Below the pieces are notes generated by a model. It was not told where the DNA came from. It saw only the letters and a list, made by a program, of their open reading frames with translations, and did no database searches. Both the position numbers and the translations under genes were made by a program. A stretch of DNA of 53,913 bases. Source: Frateuria_A sp035695185 (GTDB taxonomy: Bacteria; Pseudomonadota; Gammaproteobacteria; Xanthomonadales; Rhodanobacteraceae). Positions 52,528 through 53,913 of this stretch are shown here, piece after piece (positions within the stretch are counted from its first letter, which is position 1; the number at the start of each line of letters is the position of its first letter). The DNA lies in contig NZ_DASSES010000178.1 in assembly GCF_035695185.1 (NCBI RefSeq), positions 1 through 53,913 of the forward strand, written 5' to 3'.

Positions 52528-53913
52528 CTACGGGTGGAACGGCCAGAGCTGCGGTATCAGCCACATCGACAGGGTGCAGAACAGCGCGATCAGCGGGATT
52601 CCCACCTTCATGAAGTCGGTGAAGCGGTAACCGCCGGCGTAATAGACCATCGTGTTGGTGGGATAACCGACCGGAGTGGCGAACGACGTGGCCGCGGCAA
52701 AGGCCACCGCCACCACGAACGGGCGCGGATCGGCATGCGCCGCGTGCGCCACCGTCACCGCGATGCTCACCATCAGCACCACCGAAGGATTGTGGCCCAT
52801 CAACTCGGTGAGCAACGCGGTCAACAGGTACACCATCAGCAGCGCGGCGAGCGGGCCGTGGCTGCCGACCAGCCCCATCGCGCCCTGCACCACCACGGTG
52901 GACAGGCCGGTCTTTTCGATCGCCAGTCCCAGCGGCAGGATTGCGCCGAGCAGGATGATGATCTTCCAGTCCATCCCCTCGTAGACGTCCTTGCGGCCGA
53001 AGCAACCGGTCAGCGCCATCGCGGTGGCGCCGCACAGTGCGGCAATCGGGATCGGCAGCCAGTGCAGCCCGGAGGCGATCACCACCAGCGCCATGATCGC
53101 TGCGGCCAGCCACGCCTTGCGCATGTTGCCGCGCGCGTCGTCGCGCTCGCTGAGCACGATGAACGCATCGTCGGTGCGCAGCTTGGGCATGCCACCCTCG
53201 TCGACCAGCGCCAGCAGCACATCGCCCACCGCCAGGTCGGTGTTGCTCAGCTTGTCGCGCCGCACCTGGCCGCGGCGATGCACCGCCAGCACGGTGGCCC
53301 GGTAGCGCCAGTCCAGGCCCAGTTCGGCCAGGCGCCGGCCCTCCGCGGGACTGCCCGGCGCGACCATCAGCTCGGCCAGCACGCGGGAGCGGTCGTCCTC
53401 GCGCGCGTAGTGCTGCTCGGGCGCGTTGCGCAGGCGCGTGCGACGCTGGAAGTCCTCGATCTTCTCCCAGTCGCCGCGCACCAGCAGCACGTCGCCCACG
53501 GCCAGCTGCTGCTCGCGCGGCGACCACATGCGCCGCTCGCCGCGCAGCAGCTCCAGCGGGTAAACGCCGTATTTGTCGCCCAGCTGGGCATCGGCGATGC
53601 GCGTGCCGAGCAAGGGCGAGTCCTCGCCGACCACCAGCTCGGTGACGTACTTGCCGACCTCGCCGCCGTCCGGCAGCGCCGCGTCGATGTGCTTGGGCAG
53701 CAGCTTGCGCCCGACCAGCATCAGGTAGGCCATGCCGGCCACGGCCAGCAGCGCGCCCAGTTTGGTGAACTCGAACACGCCGAACGGCGGCAGGCCATGC
53801 TTCTGCGCCAGGCTGTCGGCGAGCAGGTTGGAGGACGTGCCGATCAGCGTGCACACGCCGCCCATCTGCGCGGCATAGGCCATCGGCATCAGCACGCGCG
53901 CCGGCGAGGTGCC
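52528..53913 (-). CDS. SLC13-family permease with RCK/TrkA-C domains (5' end outside window)
   Basis: 461 codons plus stop are present; the frame is open to the window edge and reads GTSPARVLMPMAYAAQMGG, an internal SLC13 signature, so the first helices are missing. After TLIGTSSNLL comes one more helix, then two TrkA-C-like cytoplasmic domains (about residues 85-270 of the fragment, GEDSPLLGTRIADAQLGDKY, AVGDVLLVRGDWEKI, AVGDVLLALVDEGG), then about six helices with TELMGHNPSVVLMVS and SFATPVGYPTNTMVYYAGG. This is the SLC13/ArsB-type anion transporter with central RCK domains, often annotated as sulfate or dicarboxylate permease. The substrate is not certain. Confidence 0.9.
   Translation of the reverse strand, partial: GTSPARVLMPMAYAAQMGGVCTLIGTSSNLLADSLAQKHGLPPFGVFEFTKLGALLAVAGMAYLMLVGRKLLPKHIDAALPDGGEVGKYVTELVVGEDSPLLGTRIADAQLGDKYGVYPLELLRGERRMWSPREQQLAVGDVLLVRGDWEKIEDFQRRTRLRNAPEQHYAREDDRSRVLAELMVAPGSPAEGRRLAELGLDWRYRATVLAVHRRGQVRRDKLSNTDLAVGDVLLALVDEGGMPKLRTDDAFIVLSERDDARGNMRKAWLAAAIMALVVIASGLHWLPIPIAALCGATAMALTGCFGRKDVYEGMDWKIIILLGAILPLGLAIEKTGLSTVVVQGAMGLVGSHGPLAALLMVYLLTALLTELMGHNPSVVLMVSIAVTVAHAAHADPRPFVVAVAFAAATSFATPVGYPTNTMVYYAGGYRFTDFMKVGIPLIALFCTLSMWLIPQLWPFHP

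Overview
The window is high-GC, gene-dense, single-chromosome-type DNA with no insertion sequence, phage, rRNA, tRNA or CRISPR that I can see. The gene content (Entner-Doudoroff operon, Oar-type and BtuB-type TonB receptors, S9 and S10 peptidases, a TPR-sulfotransferase, algZ-algR-hemC, an emrAB operon with its own outer-membrane factor, and many short G/C-rich palindromic intergenic repeats) fits a gammaproteobacterium of the Lysobacterales (Xanthomonadales), most likely Rhodanobacteraceae. This placement is inference from family content, not from a marker gene.

Layout. 1-6510: a stress-related island. It holds the end of a hybrid histidine kinase, a small proline-rich protein, a BON-domain protein, an NtrC-type sigma-54 activator, a GAF/kinase-like protein whose phospho-acceptor His appears replaced by Asp, a KGG-repeat protein, a DUF4142 protein and a small metallothionein. 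Three sigma-54-type (-24/-12) promoter sequences precede the small structural genes, so the NtrC-type protein probably drives its neighbours. 6534-12297: an alpha/beta hydrolase and a very large Lhr-family helicase that carries three in-frame copies of a ~160-bp palindromic repeat element. 12361-15869: NTF2-like protein, S10 carboxypeptidase, DMT permease, DUF1272 protein. 15889-21564: zwf-pgl-edd-eda operon with a divergent GntR/HutC-type regulator. 21608-28941: TPR-sulfotransferase convergent with an Oar-like TonB receptor, then a cobalamin riboswitch controlling a BtuB-type receptor. 29144-41302: transport and envelope block (an RND pump subunit without partners, an MFS exporter, PagL lipid A deacylase, a marR-nodT-emrA-emrB efflux operon) followed by an XRE/MmyB-type regulator. 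41373-46429: S9 peptidase, GlxA-type regulator divergent from an isochorismatase-like hydrolase, and a carboxylesterase. 46542-53913: algZ-algR-hemC, DUF481 outer-membrane protein, DmsC-like membrane protein, WYL regulator and the 3' part of an SLC13/RCK permease.

The main points worth a second look are (i) the in-frame palindromic elements inside lhr and their shorter relatives between genes, (ii) the putative local sigma-54 stress regulon, (iii) the Asp-for-His kinase-like protein next to the activator, and (iv) a well-formed, apparently leaderless promoter/operator for the marR efflux operon. All coordinates and motifs were read by eye; no database search was run.
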